31,684 nucleotides of DNA from a virus (IMGVR_UViG_3300042540_000254:1-31684); one strand, 5' to 3'. Counted from the stretch's first letter, positions 7,670 to 17,261 are shown. Made by a program: numbers and translations. The notes: a model not told the origin generated them from the letters alone.

Positions 7670-9289
7670 GTGTCCTCTCTCAAAATTTTTGAGCAAAAGG
7701 ATTTTACTGGCGGATTAAACTTTCGTGCCGACCAGTTTCAGTTGGCTGATAATGAGTCTCCAAAGATGTTGAATGTTGAGATTGACCCTAGAGGTGGTGT
7801 GTTTAGCCGTGGTGGTTATACACGGATTAATTCAACGGATGTTTCTGGTACTTGGGACCCAGAAAAGTTGTATTCTTTTAGTGGTTCTACACCAACAATT
7901 ATTTTAACTACTTCTACTAGAATTTATAAGTCAACTGGAACGAATTTTACGACTTTGGATTCGGCAGCCAGTACACCTGTTACTGTTTCCAGTGACCACG
8001 GTGCATGTTTCGCCCAGTGGGGTAAAACAGCATATTTTGCTGTTGGTCAGGCTGGTGTTGGTGGTTGGGCGTGGCAAACAACCGATACTTATGCTACTGC
8101 TTTGACTGCTAGCGGCACCAGTCCGAATGCGTGGCAAGCAACTCCTGATGGTTCACGGAAGATGCCGTCATGTGAGCATTTGTGTGTCCATGCTAACAAG
8201 ATGTTTGCTGCTTATGTTCGTGAAGAGGTATCGGGAACACCTACTGTGTTCCCGAATCGTTTGCGTTGGTCTTTGGAAAACGCTCCAGAGAATTGGGCGC
8301 AAGATGATTATATTGATATTAATGGTGGCGGTGACGGTATCACTGGTATGGTTGTTGTCGCTGGACAGTTGGTTATTTTTAAACCACGAGCAGTTTATGT
8401 TTTGTTTGGTTATGATGACACCAACTTTCAAGTTGTTGAGTTAACTTCTAATGTTGGTTGCCCAGACCATCATATGATGGCTGTGTCTGAAACTGGTGTA
8501 TATTTTTATTATCCTTCTAAAGGTTTATATTTTTATAATGGTTCTGGTTTGGTTGATGTGTTTGAGAATCTTCGCCCAATGCTGGATTTGGGTTATGTGA
8601 ACACTGTCGCTAATGAACCTGTAACGGTTTCTTATATTGGTAGGCGTGTCTGGTTGTCGTTGCCGTATTCTGAAACTTCTGCGGTTACTGATTCCACTAT
8701 GAATTTTGTGTACGACCCGACCATTGGTCGTGGTGCGTGGATGCAGTTTCAATCCGCTGACGGTTACGGTTTGTTAGGTGGAACAGATTTTCGTGATTCT
8801 GCTGGTAACGAGTTGCGTTTGATGATGCATCCTATTGAACCGTGTGTTTTGACTGTTGATAATTTTGGTGTATCTAACGATAATATTTATGGGACAACTC
8901 AGCCGTTCACCTCGTACTATCGTACGAAGTGGTTTGATGGTGGGTCTTATATGCAGAAGAAAATGTTCCGCCGACCTGACATTGTTCTTAAAGAATCTAA
9001 TACCACCCAAAATATTGTGGTTGATGTGTACCATAACTTTGATGAGGCTGAAGGTAATGAAAAGCGAACATTTACTATTACTTTGAATCCACCTAGCGGT
9101 GGAATGGTGTGGGGTACTGGCACTTGGGGTCAGAACTGGTCGCAGGATGCCATTAGTTCTACTGTTGTGACGGGCAAGAACCTTGGTTTGGCGAGGACAG
9201 TTCAGTTGCAGTTTAATGGTCCAAACGGGTCGTCTTGGGGGTTGGACTCTATCGGATACAAGTTCCAGCCTCGGCGTATTAAGGGCTAG
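7670..9289 (+). CDS. Tail nozzle / tubular B-like protein
   Basis: A 539-residue, nearly all-beta protein starting at GTG 7670, three bases after the adaptor stop. The start FEQKDFTGGLNFRADQFQLADNESP is diagnostic of tail-tube proteins of the T7 gp12 / P22 gp10 type: an arm that inserts into the adaptor ring. Repeated blade-like segments follow (GVYFYYPSKGLYFYNGSGLVDV, MNFVYDPTIGRGAWMQ), consistent with a beta-propeller, then a C-terminal beta-sandwich. It forms the tube end of the short tail. Confidence 0.85.
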   Translation: MSSLKIFEQKDFTGGLNFRADQFQLADNESPKMLNVEIDPRGGVFSRGGYTRINSTDVSGTWDPEKLYSFSGSTPTIILTTSTRIYKSTGTNFTTLDSAASTPVTVSSDHGACFAQWGKTAYFAVGQAGVGGWAWQTTDTYATALTASGTSPNAWQATPDGSRKMPSCEHLCVHANKMFAAYVREEVSGTPTVFPNRLRWSLENAPENWAQDDYIDINGGGDGITGMVVVAGQLVIFKPRAVYVLFGYDDTNFQVVELTSNVGCPDHHMMAVSETGVYFYYPSKGLYFYNGSGLVDVFENLRPMLDLGYVNTVANEPVTVSYIGRRVWLSLPYSETSAVTDSTMNFVYDPTIGRGAWMQFQSADGYGLLGGTDFRDSAGNELRLMMHPIEPCVLTVDNFGVSNDNIYGTTQPFTSYYRTKWFDGGSYMQKKMFRRPDIVLKESNTTQNIVVDVYHNFDEAEGNEKRTFTITLNPPSGGMVWGTGTWGQNWSQDAISSTVVTGKNLGLARTVQLQFNGPNGSSWGLDSIGYKFQPRRIKG

Positions 9290-9291
9290 TT

Positions 9292-9459
9292 ATGGCTTGG
9301 ACCACACCGTTTCTGTCCGTGCTGTCTGGTACCGATAAGGATGCGCTTCAGCGCATTTTTGTGTCCCTTCAGGAGGAGTTGGCTAGGTTGGAAAGGGAGA
9401 TTACTGTTCTGAGGGGTCAGGTCGGGAAACCCAATAAATACGGGGAACAAAGCAGGTAA
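9292..9459 (+). CDS. Short coiled-coil protein
   Basis: A 55-residue gene between the nozzle and internal virion genes. It starts at ATG 9292, two bases after the nozzle stop, and ends at TAA 9459. Residues about 17-42 (ALQRIFVSLQEELARLEREI) form a clear heptad coiled coil and the tail is basic and polar. Tight spacing, codon use like its neighbours and a sensible amphipathic helix support it as real. Possibly a small tail or chaperone factor; function unknown. Confidence 0.65.
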   Translation: MAWTTPFLSVLSGTDKDALQRIFVSLQEELARLEREITVLRGQVGKPNKYGEQSR

Positions 9460-9464
9460 TAGTG

Positions 9465-9905
9465 ATGAGCATGACTGACGCATATTATGGTGATTATGGG
9501 CAGGCGGAGGCTTCTGCCGTACGCCAGCGTAAGTTGCGGTCTATTGCCGCTCAGCAGGCACAGTTTTTGGGGCAGCAGCGTGGGCAGCGAAAGATTGCTG
9601 ATATTCGCCGTCAATATACTGAGGGTTTTCGTCCGAAGATGCAGGAGTATGGTCGGCGTGGTTTGGCTGGTCCGACTGTATCTAGCGGTATTCAGCGTTC
9701 TGGTTTGGAGCGGTATGCTGAGCAGTTTCAGCGTACTTTGGGTGAAGAAACGACCGCTCTTCAGCAGGAGTTGAATATGATTGCTGAGCAGGAGGCTGCG
9801 GCTCAGGCTGACCTTGAGAAGTATATTGCTGATTTGCGTTTGCAGAAGCAGCGTGACATTGTTAATGCAGCAACTGCGTTGAAGCAGTTGCAGGGATATC
9901 AGTAG
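9465..9905 (+). CDS. Helical Gln-rich virion-type protein
   Basis: A 146-residue protein, almost wholly alpha-helical and rich in Gln, Ala and Arg (AAQQAQFLGQQRGQRK, then EETTALQQELNMIAEQEAAAQADLEKY). A Gly-rich hinge (GRRGLAGPTVSSGIQRSG) sits at about 64-81. The start could be GTG 9462, ATG 9465 or ATG 9471; I use 9465. Its place between the nozzle and two larger internal proteins matches the small ejection proteins of podoviruses (gp14/gp7-like), an inference from order and composition. Confidence 0.7.
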   Translation: MSMTDAYYGDYGQAEASAVRQRKLRSIAAQQAQFLGQQRGQRKIADIRRQYTEGFRPKMQEYGRRGLAGPTVSSGIQRSGLERYAEQFQRTLGEETTALQQELNMIAEQEAAAQADLEKYIADLRLQKQRDIVNAATALKQLQGYQ

Positions 9906-9914
9906 GAGCGAATT

Positions 9915-11039
9915 ATGCCGTTGGTTTGGGATGCTGTTGCTGGGCGTTATGTTCGTACGGATGATTCTGCTGCTGCTAAGGCTCGTGCTGCGGCTGCTGA
10001 GCGTGCTAAGGCTCAGGCTGATATGATTTTGGAGAAGCGCCGACAGGCTGATATTGCTAAGAATCGTGCTTCTATGGCTACGGAAACTAGGAAGATGGCT
10101 GAGGCTCGTGTTGCTACTCCTAGTATTGTTGCTGATTATAAAGTTGAGCAGCAGAAGAAGGCAGCCGAGAAGGCTGCTGCTGACCGTAAGGCTAATGAGG
10201 AGCGTATTTTTGGTCGTCAGGCTGGTCAGGCTGCGGCTAAGGGTTATGAGGCTGCTGCTCGTGAGCAGTATGCTTCAGCGATTAAGCGTCTTACCGATTT
10301 GTATTCACCCGAAAAGGGTTCGTTGGATGCTCAAGAGGCTGCTCGTTTGAAGTTGTTGTCTGATGCTATTAGTGGTGCGACTGGTGATATCACTAGGGCT
10401 GAGGAAGAGTTTTTGAAGTATCTTCCAACTAGTACGGCTTATGAGGGTGTGCCGTTGGTTAATTTGCCGATTGAGCAGAATCCGCTTATTGCTGCTTTGC
10501 AGTCTCAGGGTGCTGGTACTGGTTCTGTTGAGGCTCAGCGTGCTTTGGATGTTGCGTTGTCGCAACAGTTGCAGCAGTTGGGTCAGCGTTCCGCTGAGCA
10601 GACTGGTGCTGCGGAGCAAGCATATTTGGATGCGTTGCGCCGTAGTGGTGTGGGTGCTGGTGCTGCTGGTCGTCAGTATCTTGCGCAGCAGCAGCCAGCG
10701 CTTGAAGCGGCGTATCGTAGCGAGTTTGATAAGGCTAGGGCTGAGTTGGCTAGACAACAGGCTAAGGACCAAGCGGATGCTGAGGAGGCTTTGCGTAAGG
10801 CGCTTCTTGAGGCTGAGAAGGTTCGTATGGAAACTACTCAGGAGTTTGGTCCAGTGCCTACGAAAACATCTAATGTGGTTAATGCGCCGACTGCACCTGT
10901 TCGTGAAACTGTACCTGTTCAACCTAGGTCGGAGGTTGCAGTTCAGCCTGTAGCCAGAACCGCTACAGCAACACAAAAGAAAAAGGAACTAGCCCAGAAG
11001 GCTATCGCAGGATTGATTGCTACGATTGAAGGTCGCTAG
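9915..11039 (+). CDS. Ala-rich coiled-coil internal virion protein
   Basis: A 374-residue protein. It begins with MPLVWDAVAGRYV, then has long Ala/Lys/Arg/Glu helices (about 18-120), a polar middle, a second Gln/Ala helical block (about 200-310) and a Pro/Val linker before a final basic helix (KKKELAQKAIAGLIATIEGR). It resembles ejection-type internal proteins and is rich in Ala and Gln codons. Its stop overlaps the GTG start of the giant gene that follows, so the two are probably translated in a coupled way and act together in DNA delivery. Confidence 0.7.
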   Translation: MPLVWDAVAGRYVRTDDSAAAKARAAAAERAKAQADMILEKRRQADIAKNRASMATETRKMAEARVATPSIVADYKVEQQKKAAEKAAADRKANEERIFGRQAGQAAAKGYEAAAREQYASAIKRLTDLYSPEKGSLDAQEAARLKLLSDAISGATGDITRAEEEFLKYLPTSTAYEGVPLVNLPIEQNPLIAALQSQGAGTGSVEAQRALDVALSQQLQQLGQRSAEQTGAAEQAYLDALRRSGVGAGAAGRQYLAQQQPALEAAYRSEFDKARAELARQQAKDQADAEEALRKALLEAEKVRMETTQEFGPVPTKTSNVVNAPTAPVRETVPVQPRSEVAVQPVARTATATQKKKELAQKAIAGLIATIEGR

Positions 11040-14000
11040 TGGTTGTACGCAGGTCACCGTTTTCTAAGACCCCTCCCCCAACTCCAGAAGAACAACAGAA
11101 GAAGTTTTATTCTGGTATTTATAGCGGCGAGATAACTCGCCTGCCTGAGGGTCCTAAGGCTGGTAAGTCTCAAGAGTCTTTGGAGGACCTGTTTTCTAAG
11201 TTGGGTTCTAAGTATTCTGGTGCTAAGACGACTGCTGGTGTTGAGCGTGCGGAACTGTCCGATGCTGAACGGTCTGCTATGGCTCGTGTTGCTCTGTCGC
11301 CAAATATGTCTCCAGAGCAGCGTGAGGCTGCGTTTAAAAATATTGAGGCGATTGCTCAGCGTGGACAACCTGCCCGTAAAGGTGGTGGTGTTCTTGGCTT
11401 TTTAAAGAATGCTGCTGTTAAGGTTATTGGTGGTCCTGTTGTTGGTATGGGTGAGGCGTATAATACGGTTATTGCGCCGATTAGTCGTGCGATTCAGTCA
11501 ACTGCTGTTGAATTGTCTGATGCAGTTTATGACCCATTTAGTAAGGACCCGAATAAGCGGTTCTCGCCGAGGGATTGGTGGAGACAGTATAATGATGAAA
11601 ACTGGGGTGTGTTTAAGGGTACTTCTCAGTATAAGACTGGTGTGAAGTGGCTTGATACTGGTTTGCAGTTGGGTGTTGATATTGGTACGGACCCAACCAC
11701 TTATGTTGGTGTGGGTCCGACCGCTTATGTTGGCAAGGCTGGTCGTGCAGCGTTGACAGCGAAGTTAGGTACCAAGGAGATGTTGAACAAGTATCCGCAG
11801 TTGGCTGGCAAGTTGGATGACATTCTTCGCTATGGTGAGGTTGCTGTACCTCAAGAGGTCCGTGCGGCTGAAGGTATTGAAACTGGTTTGCGTTTTGCTG
11901 GTAGAGTTGTTCCAAATACTGAAGGTGTTGCTACTGCTTGGCGTGCTACTGGTGGTGAGGCTAGGGCAAGAATTGGTGATGCGGCGTTTAAGTATTTGCC
12001 TGATGTTGCGTTTGGTTTGACTCCGAAGTCGCAGCGGTTGATGGCTGCAAACTATTTGGGTCGTGGACTTGAAAAAAGTTCTGCCGAGGTTGTTCCTGTT
12101 ATCGCTAACTGGACTGCACAGAAGTTCGCTAAGGGTGCTGTTGCTACAGCGTATCACACTTCGGTTAACAAGGCTAAAGAGATTGTTGATGAGCAGAATG
12201 TGTTGCGTGAGGCTTTGGACCCTGATGCAGAAAACATTTATAGGTTGGTGGAGAATCCTGACGCATACTCTAAGGCTTCTGAGGTTGCTCGTGCTGTTGC
12301 CGATAATTATCGTGACTGGCAAAACTCTTTGCGTGACCAAGTGAATAGTACTTATCGCAAGATTGCTGCTGATTATGGTGTGGATGTCGCTGATGTTGGA
12401 TTTGTTGAGGATTATATTCATCACCGTATCACCAAGGAAGCAAAAGATTTTTGGGCTAGTGGAAGAATGGCGAGCCGTGGATGGTTTAAGGCTGCCGACA
12501 TGTCTGCTATTGATTTGACCGAGACTGGCGCACCGTTGATGTACCGTAAGTTGCGTGCTGGTGAAGAGTTTATGGGTGTCCCATTGAAGTATGGGACGAT
12601 TGATGAGATTAATTCTATTTCACGGGCTAACGCTGGTTTTGATTGGTTTGAAACCGATTTGGCAACCATCGCAGATGGTTACGCCTACAGTATGTCTAAG
12701 GCGCTTGGACGCAGCGCATATGTGCGCCGCATGTATGATTTCGGTTCCGATGCAATTAAGCCTGTTTTGCCGAAGATTATCCCAGACAAGGATTTGGTTA
12801 CCCGTATGGAGCGTGCGCATAATCTGATTGTGTCCACGCAGAAGCGTTTGCGTGACCGAGTATCGGTCAGCGTTAAGTCTATTCAGGATGATGCCGAGCG
12901 TGCGGTTCGGCTTGCCGAACGCACTCTTAAGGGTGGACGCAAGGCAGCCGCACAGGCTGATGCGGAGACACAGAAAACCATCGTTGCTATTGACAACATG
13001 GTTAATCAACTTGAAGAGGCTAGAAAGGTTGCTGAAACTAAGACGGTTGAGGCACGAGGCGATTTCGGTACGGTGCATCAGGCGATGATTGAACAGTTGA
13101 CTGCTCTTCGTGCAGCGCTGTCTGCTGGTGAGGCGGAGCGTTATGGTGTGACTCAGGAGTTGCGCCGTGTTTATGCGAAGATGTACCCGAATCATAATCC
13201 CAAGACTCTTGAGGGCAAGCCAGCGGAGTGGCTTGCCGAAAAGATTTTGACTGGTCGTGGTACCCCAGCGGCTCGTGAAGTGCGTGCCATTAATGACCGT
13301 ATTGCAACAGTTCGTAAGGAGTTGTCGGAGTTGGGTACCGCTCAAGAAAACACCGCTGTGCGTCAGGGACTGTTGGATGAGTTGGCTGATTTAGAAGAAT
13401 CATCGTTTGCGTTTGGTGTGCTGGCAGATGTGCGTGCAAGAGCAACTTATGCGCCTGATGGTTTGCTTTATGGTGGACTTGAAGATTTGGCACAGTTGCC
13501 GCCAGAGGTTGTGCCATTCAAGATTTTTAATACCGTTCCACTTGACGAGGCTACCCGTAACTCGCCGAACCTGATTGCGACCAGAGCAGTCCCCGAGGAC
13601 AACCTGCTTGATATGCGTCTGCCAGATGATTTCAACATGGTGTTCGGTGCCGACTTCATCGGTGAATCCATTGCCAAGTCTATGGAGATTGCTCAGATGC
13701 CCGAGTTGGGTGACGAGTTCATTAACGCCTACAGGGCATATTTGCGTGACCAACAGTTTGACCCACAGTTCTTGGATGTTTACCCTGAAATGGCTGAACT
13801 GATTCAAACATTGACTCGTTTGAAGCGAGCAAAGTTTGATGAGATTGTTGGCGAAGAATCCATCATCGGTGCATTCACCGACATTGAAGATGGACTTATG
13901 CGCATCTTGGCGACCCGAGGCTATGAGGGTTCCGATGAGATGGCTAAGCAGATGATGGATGACATTTATGGCAGTTTGATTTACTCCACGGAGCGTGACG

Positions 14001-16210
14001 GTTTGCTGTTGCCGATGAATCTTGTCCACGCTAGCGATGCTTACCCGTCACAGTATTCGGTTCTGACCAGCCCTGTGTGGACACCGCCAGCGTTGGCTGA
14101 CGGTGTGACTTCGCCGACACAACTTGTTACGGAAAACAAGTTTATCAACCGTATTCTGGATGGCTTTTATGAGCAGGATTCTTTGGATGTCGCCAACAGG
14201 ATGGCTGATGCTAGCGAGCAGTTGATTGAGGTTGAGGCTAAGGCTGTTGGCATTGACGATTTGAATGCTGAGTTGAAGTCGCTTGGTAAGCAGAAGGGTG
14301 GCTACAAGTCGGCGGCAGCGAAGCGGATTAAGGCGGCTGAAGAGGCTAAGGCGAAGTTGGCTGCAGGCGAGTCCATCACGATTAAGATTGGTGGCAAGAC
14401 TGTCCGCATGACTCGTGAGAAGGCTCAGGAGCAGTTGGTGAAGTTGGACCGCAAGATGCAGATTGCGGAGAACAAGTTCCAGCGTGAGGTTGACAAGATT
14501 TATCGTGACTTGAAGATTCCGCAAACTGAGAAGAAGTTGGCATCCGCTCAGGAGCGTCTGCCGATGCTTATGAATCAGGCTAAGGTTCTTAATCGTTGGA
14601 ATGATACGGTTGGTCGGGTTCTTCAGGATGAGGTTGATGTGTTGCGTACGGTTCTGGTTAATGCGCCAGCCCGTGATGCGGCTGGCGGTCAATCAGCGGC
14701 TTGGGTGCGTAAGGTTGACCGTTCGTTGAATGTGTTGGATTCTTTTCAAGACCCGTCAGCGAGGACGGCATACGAGCGTGTGACGAAGTTGTTGCATGCG
14801 GATGAGGCACGCCTTGCGGCTCTGGATGAAGAGGTCACCGAGTCGGCGATTAACCTGATGATGGCGAAGAAGGGTGAGTTCGGCAAACTGGTTAAGGCAG
14901 CCGAGGATGGTTGGGAAGAGATTGCTGGTTTGGGTGTGCAGGTGCCTGAAGAGTTGATTGCGACTTGGAAGCCGAATCTGGCGAAGTTGAAGTCTGAGGC
15001 GGAGGCTGGCAAGTTGCGTAAAGCCTACATGTGGTACAACCGTTTCTTTAAGACTTACGCCACTTTGACTGGTGGTTTCTTGGTGCGTAACGGTTTGTCG
15101 GCATCGTTTATGAATTATGTTGCTGGTGTGCCAACCGAGGAAATTATTAATGGTGCGAAGATTGGTTTCCGTATTCAGCGCAACCCGTTGGGTTGGCTGG
15201 ATGAGGTTCCTGCAGCGGAGCGTGCATTATACGAGGAGGCGTGGCGTGCGACCGAGGCTACGGGTCGTGGTTTGGCTGACGAGTTGGCTATGCCAATTAC
15301 CCGTGCTTCCAAGGCTGAGAAGATTATCAACAACAAGTTCACTAAGGGTTTTGCTCGTGCCAATGAGACTGTTGAGCGTATGGTGCGTATGCCGATGGCG
15401 TTGGACACTTTGCGTAAGGGTGGCTCGTATGATGAGGCGGTTGCCCGTATCAGCCGATACCACTTTGACTATAGTGACCTGAGTGCGTTTGACGAGAAGG
15501 CTAAGTTGGTTATTCCGTTCTGGATTTGGACTAGCCGTAATGTGCCGTTGCAAGCGGTAACCCAGTGGACCCGTCCGAGCGTGTACGCAACCTATGAGAA
15601 GATTCGTGAGTCGTCACCTGTGGATGACGACATTATGATGCCGAAGTGGATTGCGGATTATAATCCGATTGGTTTGACCGCTGGTTCTGTCCTTGCCCCA
15701 GATTTGCCGATGACTAGGTTGAATCAGCAGTTGGAGCAGTTCTATCGTCCGTCTAAGATTGCTGGTCAGTTGAACCCAGTTGCCAAACTTCCTTTGGAAG
15801 TTTTGGCTGGTCGCCAGTTGGGTATTGATGTTGGTCCGTTCAAGGAGACGAAGCAGCCTGCCCGTGGCAAGGATGCGTTGGTTGGTCAACTTCTGAGCGT
15901 GTTGACTGGTGAGAATCTTGCCAGCGTGGACGAAGCAGGGAATGTGACGGTGGATGAGAAGGTGCCGTACATTATCAATAGTCTTATCCCAACGCTGGGT
16001 ACTTTGGACCGTTTGACTGGTGGGTATACGGGTGGTAAGGAAACGCTGAGCGAGCGTCAAGTTTCCAACATTTTGAACACGGTGTTCGGTATCCCTATTA
16101 GGACTGTTGGTTCTCAGCAGGAGCGTGGTGAGGCGATTCGCCGTCAGTTTGAGATTAAGGATTTGATTTCAGAGATGGTGCGACAGGGGCTTATTCCTCG
16201 TCAGGATTAA
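11039..16210 (+). CDS. Giant internal virion / DNA-ejection protein (1723 aa)
   Basis: The largest gene, with a GTG start overlapping the preceding TAG. It has a Pro-rich start; a Gly/Ala region with GGPVVGMGEAYNTVIAP (about 130-150); VEDYIHHRIT near residue 457; long coiled coils around 600-720 and 1080-1200; RNGLSASFMNYVAG near 1350; and YHFDYSDLSAFDEKAKLVIPF with WIWTSRNVPLQ near 1480-1504. The last motif set recurs in very large internal proteins of environmental podoviruses (recalled). I see no convincing lysozyme, transglycosylase or polymerase active site. It probably ejects with the genome and spans the cell envelope. Its last 20 bases overlap the convergent gene on the - strand. Confidence 0.78.
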   Translation: MVVRRSPFSKTPPPTPEEQQKKFYSGIYSGEITRLPEGPKAGKSQESLEDLFSKLGSKYSGAKTTAGVERAELSDAERSAMARVALSPNMSPEQREAAFKNIEAIAQRGQPARKGGGVLGFLKNAAVKVIGGPVVGMGEAYNTVIAPISRAIQSTAVELSDAVYDPFSKDPNKRFSPRDWWRQYNDENWGVFKGTSQYKTGVKWLDTGLQLGVDIGTDPTTYVGVGPTAYVGKAGRAALTAKLGTKEMLNKYPQLAGKLDDILRYGEVAVPQEVRAAEGIETGLRFAGRVVPNTEGVATAWRATGGEARARIGDAAFKYLPDVAFGLTPKSQRLMAANYLGRGLEKSSAEVVPVIANWTAQKFAKGAVATAYHTSVNKAKEIVDEQNVLREALDPDAENIYRLVENPDAYSKASEVARAVADNYRDWQNSLRDQVNSTYRKIAADYGVDVADVGFVEDYIHHRITKEAKDFWASGRMASRGWFKAADMSAIDLTETGAPLMYRKLRAGEEFMGVPLKYGTIDEINSISRANAGFDWFETDLATIADGYAYSMSKALGRSAYVRRMYDFGSDAIKPVLPKIIPDKDLVTRMERAHNLIVSTQKRLRDRVSVSVKSIQDDAERAVRLAERTLKGGRKAAAQADAETQKTIVAIDNMVNQLEEARKVAETKTVEARGDFGTVHQAMIEQLTALRAALSAGEAERYGVTQELRRVYAKMYPNHNPKTLEGKPAEWLAEKILTGRGTPAAREVRAINDRIATVRKELSELGTAQENTAVRQGLLDELADLEESSFAFGVLADVRARATYAPDGLLYGGLEDLAQLPPEVVPFKIFNTVPLDEATRNSPNLIATRAVPEDNLLDMRLPDDFNMVFGADFIGESIAKSMEIAQMPELGDEFINAYRAYLRDQQFDPQFLDVYPEMAELIQTLTRLKRAKFDEIVGEESIIGAFTDIEDGLMRILATRGYEGSDEMAKQMMDDIYGSLIYSTERDGLLLPMNLVHASDAYPSQYSVLTSPVWTPPALADGVTSPTQLVTENKFINRILDGFYEQDSLDVANRMADASEQLIEVEAKAVGIDDLNAELKSLGKQKGGYKSAAAKRIKAAEEAKAKLAAGESITIKIGGKTVRMTREKAQEQLVKLDRKMQIAENKFQREVDKIYRDLKIPQTEKKLASAQERLPMLMNQAKVLNRWNDTVGRVLQDEVDVLRTVLVNAPARDAAGGQSAAWVRKVDRSLNVLDSFQDPSARTAYERVTKLLHADEARLAALDEEVTESAINLMMAKKGEFGKLVKAAEDGWEEIAGLGVQVPEELIATWKPNLAKLKSEAEAGKLRKAYMWYNRFFKTYATLTGGFLVRNGLSASFMNYVAGVPTEEIINGAKIGFRIQRNPLGWLDEVPAAERALYEEAWRATEATGRGLADELAMPITRASKAEKIINNKFTKGFARANETVERMVRMPMALDTLRKGGSYDEAVARISRYHFDYSDLSAFDEKAKLVIPFWIWTSRNVPLQAVTQWTRPSVYATYEKIRESSPVDDDIMMPKWIADYNPIGLTAGSVLAPDLPMTRLNQQLEQFYRPSKIAGQLNPVAKLPLEVLAGRQLGIDVGPFKETKQPARGKDALVGQLLSVLTGENLASVDEAGNVTVDEKVPYIINSLIPTLGTLDRLTGGYTGGKETLSERQVSNILNTVFGIPIRTVGSQQERGEAIRRQFEIKDLISEMVRQGLIPRQD

Positions 16211-16439
16211 ATACGGCATCTGATAGTTCTTGCATGATTTTGCCGTACTCTACTAAACACATTTGGATGCTGGTTGGGTCGCCGAACATTGCGTTATCCC
16301 AGATTGCTAGCAGTTCTTTGGCAGCAAGTTTGCTGATTATGAACTCCATAACATAGCCTTCTTCGTTGTCGGCTATCATTTGGGCGAAGATGCCTTCCAG
16401 TTCGGTCATGTCGTCAGGGTCAAAGTCCTGACTAGACAC
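16191..16439 (-). CDS. Small acidic protein of unknown function
   Basis: An 82-residue acidic protein, last gene of the long - strand operon. I chose GTG at 16439 because it overlaps the upstream stop (GTGTCTAG), the coupling pattern used repeatedly in this operon; ATG 16409 would give 72 residues. Content is helical (GYVMEFIISKLAAKELLAIWDNA). Its end overlaps the tail of the giant + strand gene by 20 bases, leaving no intergenic terminator between the convergent modules. Confidence 0.6.
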   Translation of the reverse strand: MSSQDFDPDDMTELEGIFAQMIADNEEGYVMEFIISKLAAKELLAIWDNAMFGDPTSIQMCLVEYGKIMQELSDAVFNPDEE

Positions 16440-16596
16440 GACCAGACTCTTTTGCTTCAGCCCAACGGATGGACACACGGATATCTTCAATCTTGTTTCT
16501 GTAGGTCATGGGTGCGCCCAGTTCCTTCAGTTTAATCTCCAGATTCGCCAGTTCGTTCTTCAGTCGTTCCATGTTCAGTCTCTGTGATTTGCTCAT
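16432..16596 (-). CDS. Small coiled-coil protein, MTYRNKIEDI type
   Basis: A 54-residue protein starting at ATG 16596 with GGAG seven bases upstream. Residues about 9-27 (MERLKNELANLEIKLKEL) form a leucine-rich coiled coil, followed by APMTYRNKIEDIRVSIRWAEAK, a segment I recognise from short proteins of environmental phages. It starts inside the preceding gene, sharing 65 bases in another frame, and its stop overlaps the next GTG. Function unknown. Confidence 0.65.
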   Translation of the reverse strand: MSKSQRLNMERLKNELANLEIKLKELGAPMTYRNKIEDIRVSIRWAEAKESGRV

Positions 16597-16765
16597 AAAT
16601 TTTCTCCGCTACTCGCTCAATAATAATGTCCGTGTTCTCGTCACCTGATATTTCTTTCAAGACGATGATGGTTGCCATAAGGGTTGCTAACAAGAATTCT
16701 TGGTTGACGAAAATTGATTCTCCACCCAAAATATACTTGGTGCCTTGCTGACCATATTCACTCAT
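16532..16765 (-). CDS. Small acidic protein of unknown function
   Basis: A 77-residue protein with a very good ribosome-binding site (AAAGGAG) before ATG 16765. A hydrophobic helix at about 19-37 (VNQEFLLATLMATIIVLKE) is followed by an acidic, Thr/Glu-rich tail. It overlaps the stop of the DUF1599-like gene by eight bases and contains the start of the next small gene. The helix may be buried rather than membrane-spanning. Confidence 0.6.
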   Translation of the reverse strand: MSEYGQQGTKYILGGESIFVNQEFLLATLMATIIVLKEISGDENTDIIIERVAEKIYEQITETEHGTTEERTGESGD

Positions 16766-17261
16766 TTGTTTCTCCTTTGAGATTCAGTTGGAAGGTCCCA
16801 TCATGGTACATGCCTGCGATTACAGCGTATCCCACTAGGTCAATGTATGAGTCCACTAAAGGCTCATTCTTTGCGTCACTGTCCCTGTTGCGCAGGTTCT
16901 TGATGCGTGCGATTTTGTCGCACGCTCTGATAGCGATGCCGATGATTCCAAAGTTGTTGATGTTGCCGTGACCGTAGTCGTGCTGTTTGCTGACCAGTAG
17001 GTCGGTCATTTCTTTGATGTTGAATGGAATTCCATCGGCTGTCATCTCACGCATGGCGTAGATTCCAGCCTGCTGAATGATTTGCACAGCAAGGTCGGTG
17101 TCATTCTTGTCCCAGTCACCGTTCTGCAGTCGTAGCACCCATGCGCTAAGATACTTTTCAACAGGGTCCAACACATTTTTTTCGGGGGTCGCCGAAATAG
17201 CGTGTTCCATCATCAAGCGGAGATGTGCGTTGGCGGCATCGTTCCAGTTAAGTGGTTTCAT
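16758..17261 (-). CDS. DUF1599 / MazG-like nucleotide-associated protein
   Basis: A 167-residue protein whose C-terminal half carries the hallmarks of the DUF1599 (Nmad1-type) all-alpha family: SKQHDYGHGN at 91-100, then DKIARIKNL (115-123), and EPLVDSYIDLVGYAVIAG (133-150). The conserved acidic and Lys residues (D95, D115, K116, E133, D137, D141) resemble metal and nucleotide ligands of MazG-fold NTP pyrophosphatases. Such phage proteins are tied to nucleotide-pool or modified-base metabolism; the substrate is unknown. The start overlaps the upstream stop as ATGA. Confidence 0.72.
   Translation of the reverse strand: MKPLNWNDAANAHLRLMMEHAISATPEKNVLDPVEKYLSAWVLRLQNGDWDKNDTDLAVQIIQQAGIYAMREMTADGIPFNIKEMTDLLVSKQHDYGHGNINNFGIIGIAIRACDKIARIKNLRNRDSDAKNEPLVDSYIDLVGYAVIAGMYHDGTFQLNLKGETNE

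Noticed and set aside
10305-10976. 223-codon antisense frame in the internal protein gene
   Set aside because: Leu/Ser/Arg-rich low-complexity translation caused by the repeated Ala and Gln codons on the other strand.
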